A DNA stretch of 5,283 bases, taken from assembly GCA_016762975.1 (NCBI GenBank), contig JAESUV010000271.1:4395-9677 (forward strand), read 5' to 3'. Below are positions 5,053 to 5,283 of the stretch, one piece after another. How positions within the stretch are numbered: position 1 is the stretch's first letter; every line of letters begins with the position of its first letter. Under the pieces are notes generated by a model that saw only the letters and a program-made list of their open reading frames with translations, made no database searches and was not told where the DNA came from. The stretch comes from Gammaproteobacteria bacterium (lineage in GTDB: Bacteria > Pseudomonadota > Gammaproteobacteria > Pseudomonadales > Pseudohongiellaceae). A program made the position numbers and the translations under genes.

Positions 5053-5283
5053 TGAAAAACAGGTTCGTACTCGGTGATCACAATGTAATTTCTGATATAT
5101 CTGGTCAGAAGTTCAAGCGCTCTGAGATGGTATTTAACTGGAAGAATCAGTTAGTCAATCGCGCTACCGAGTTCGAGCCTAAACAGCCACAGCTTACGAT
5201 TAGATCTAGGTCAGAGCATATAGCAGTAACGGACGGTACTAGAACACAAGCAGCCGACCCGCCACTATTAGACCCGCCATTAA
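5052..5283 (+). CDS. Relative of phage zinc-ribbon-like protein lacking cysteines (3' end outside window)
   Basis: The frame starts at an ATG sharing one base with the preceding stop (TAATG) and stays open to the window end, giving 77 residues. AAGG at 5045-5048 is a weak, close SD, so coupling to the upstream gene is likely. Residues 8-35 (GDHNVISDISGQKFK, then SEMVFNWKNQLV) and 41-51 (FEPKQPQLTIR) align from memory with a common phage structural-module family. In that family the same positions usually read ICDxCGxKFK...W.GLMVC...FE.RHPQ and the cysteines look like metal ligands. Here the two Cys of CxxC are Ser14 and Ser17, the third is replaced by Arg37 in the best alignment, and the His before PQ is Gln. 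No cysteine occurs in the visible part. The fold may therefore persist without metal. Residues 69-77 contain a DPPLL/DPPL duplication. The biochemical function of the family is unknown to me. Confidence 0.7.
   Translation, partial: MKNRFVLGDHNVISDISGQKFKRSEMVFNWKNQLVNRATEFEPKQPQLTIRSRSEHIAVTDGTRTQAADPPLLDPPL
5256..5279 (+). repeat. Short in-frame direct repeat GACCCGCCA, 15-base period
   Basis: GACCCGCCA occurs at 5256-5264 and 5271-5279, separated by CTATTA, with TTA following the second copy. It encodes DPPLL then DPPL in the partial last gene. With only two copies cut by the window edge, it may be the beginning of a longer Pro-rich tandem array or chance. Confidence 0.35.

Overview
The window is a head-morphogenesis segment of a tailed double-stranded DNA phage (Caudoviricetes). 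It could come from a free phage or a prophage. All genes lie on the + strand, packed end to start, and almost every one has a clear Shine-Dalgarno (SD) sequence, so the host is bacterial. TAA, TGA and TAG all serve as stops, which gives no sign of a recoded genetic code. The portal, scaffold and capsid types recall podovirus-like environmental phages of Gram-negative hosts. That host and morphology guess comes from remembered family resemblance, not from a search.

Layout, left to right. Bases 1-1185 hold the C-terminal 394 residues of the portal protein; its start lies upstream of the window. Bases 1112-2999 form a tightly overlapped block: a small acidic protein of unknown function, a GroES-like co-chaperonin, the internal scaffolding protein, and a 176-residue conserved-looking protein with a basic AT-hook-like N-terminus. 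Bases 3000-3093 are the longest gap and contain a near-perfect 18-position inverted repeat whose 3' arm includes the SD of the next gene. Bases 3094-4574 encode a beta-rich probable head decoration protein and the major capsid protein. Bases 4575-4656 are non-coding but structured: a short hairpin, then an acceptor-stem plus T-arm element resembling a tRNA without its D and anticodon arms. Bases 4657-5283 encode a small beta-rich probable head-surface protein and the start of a gene related to a phage zinc-ribbon-like family, here lacking its cysteines.

Together the genes describe procapsid assembly. The portal nucleates the shell, the scaffold directs polymerisation of the capsid protein, and a phage GroES may adapt the host GroEL chamber to fold a phage protein, most plausibly the capsid protein. 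The beta-rich proteins probably decorate the shell. The two structured RNA gaps lie on either side of the decoration-capsid pair, the part normally needed in greatest amount. This suggests that translation or mRNA processing separates that pair from its neighbours. The most interesting items are these two RNA elements, the phage co-chaperonin and the cysteine-less zinc-ribbon homologue.
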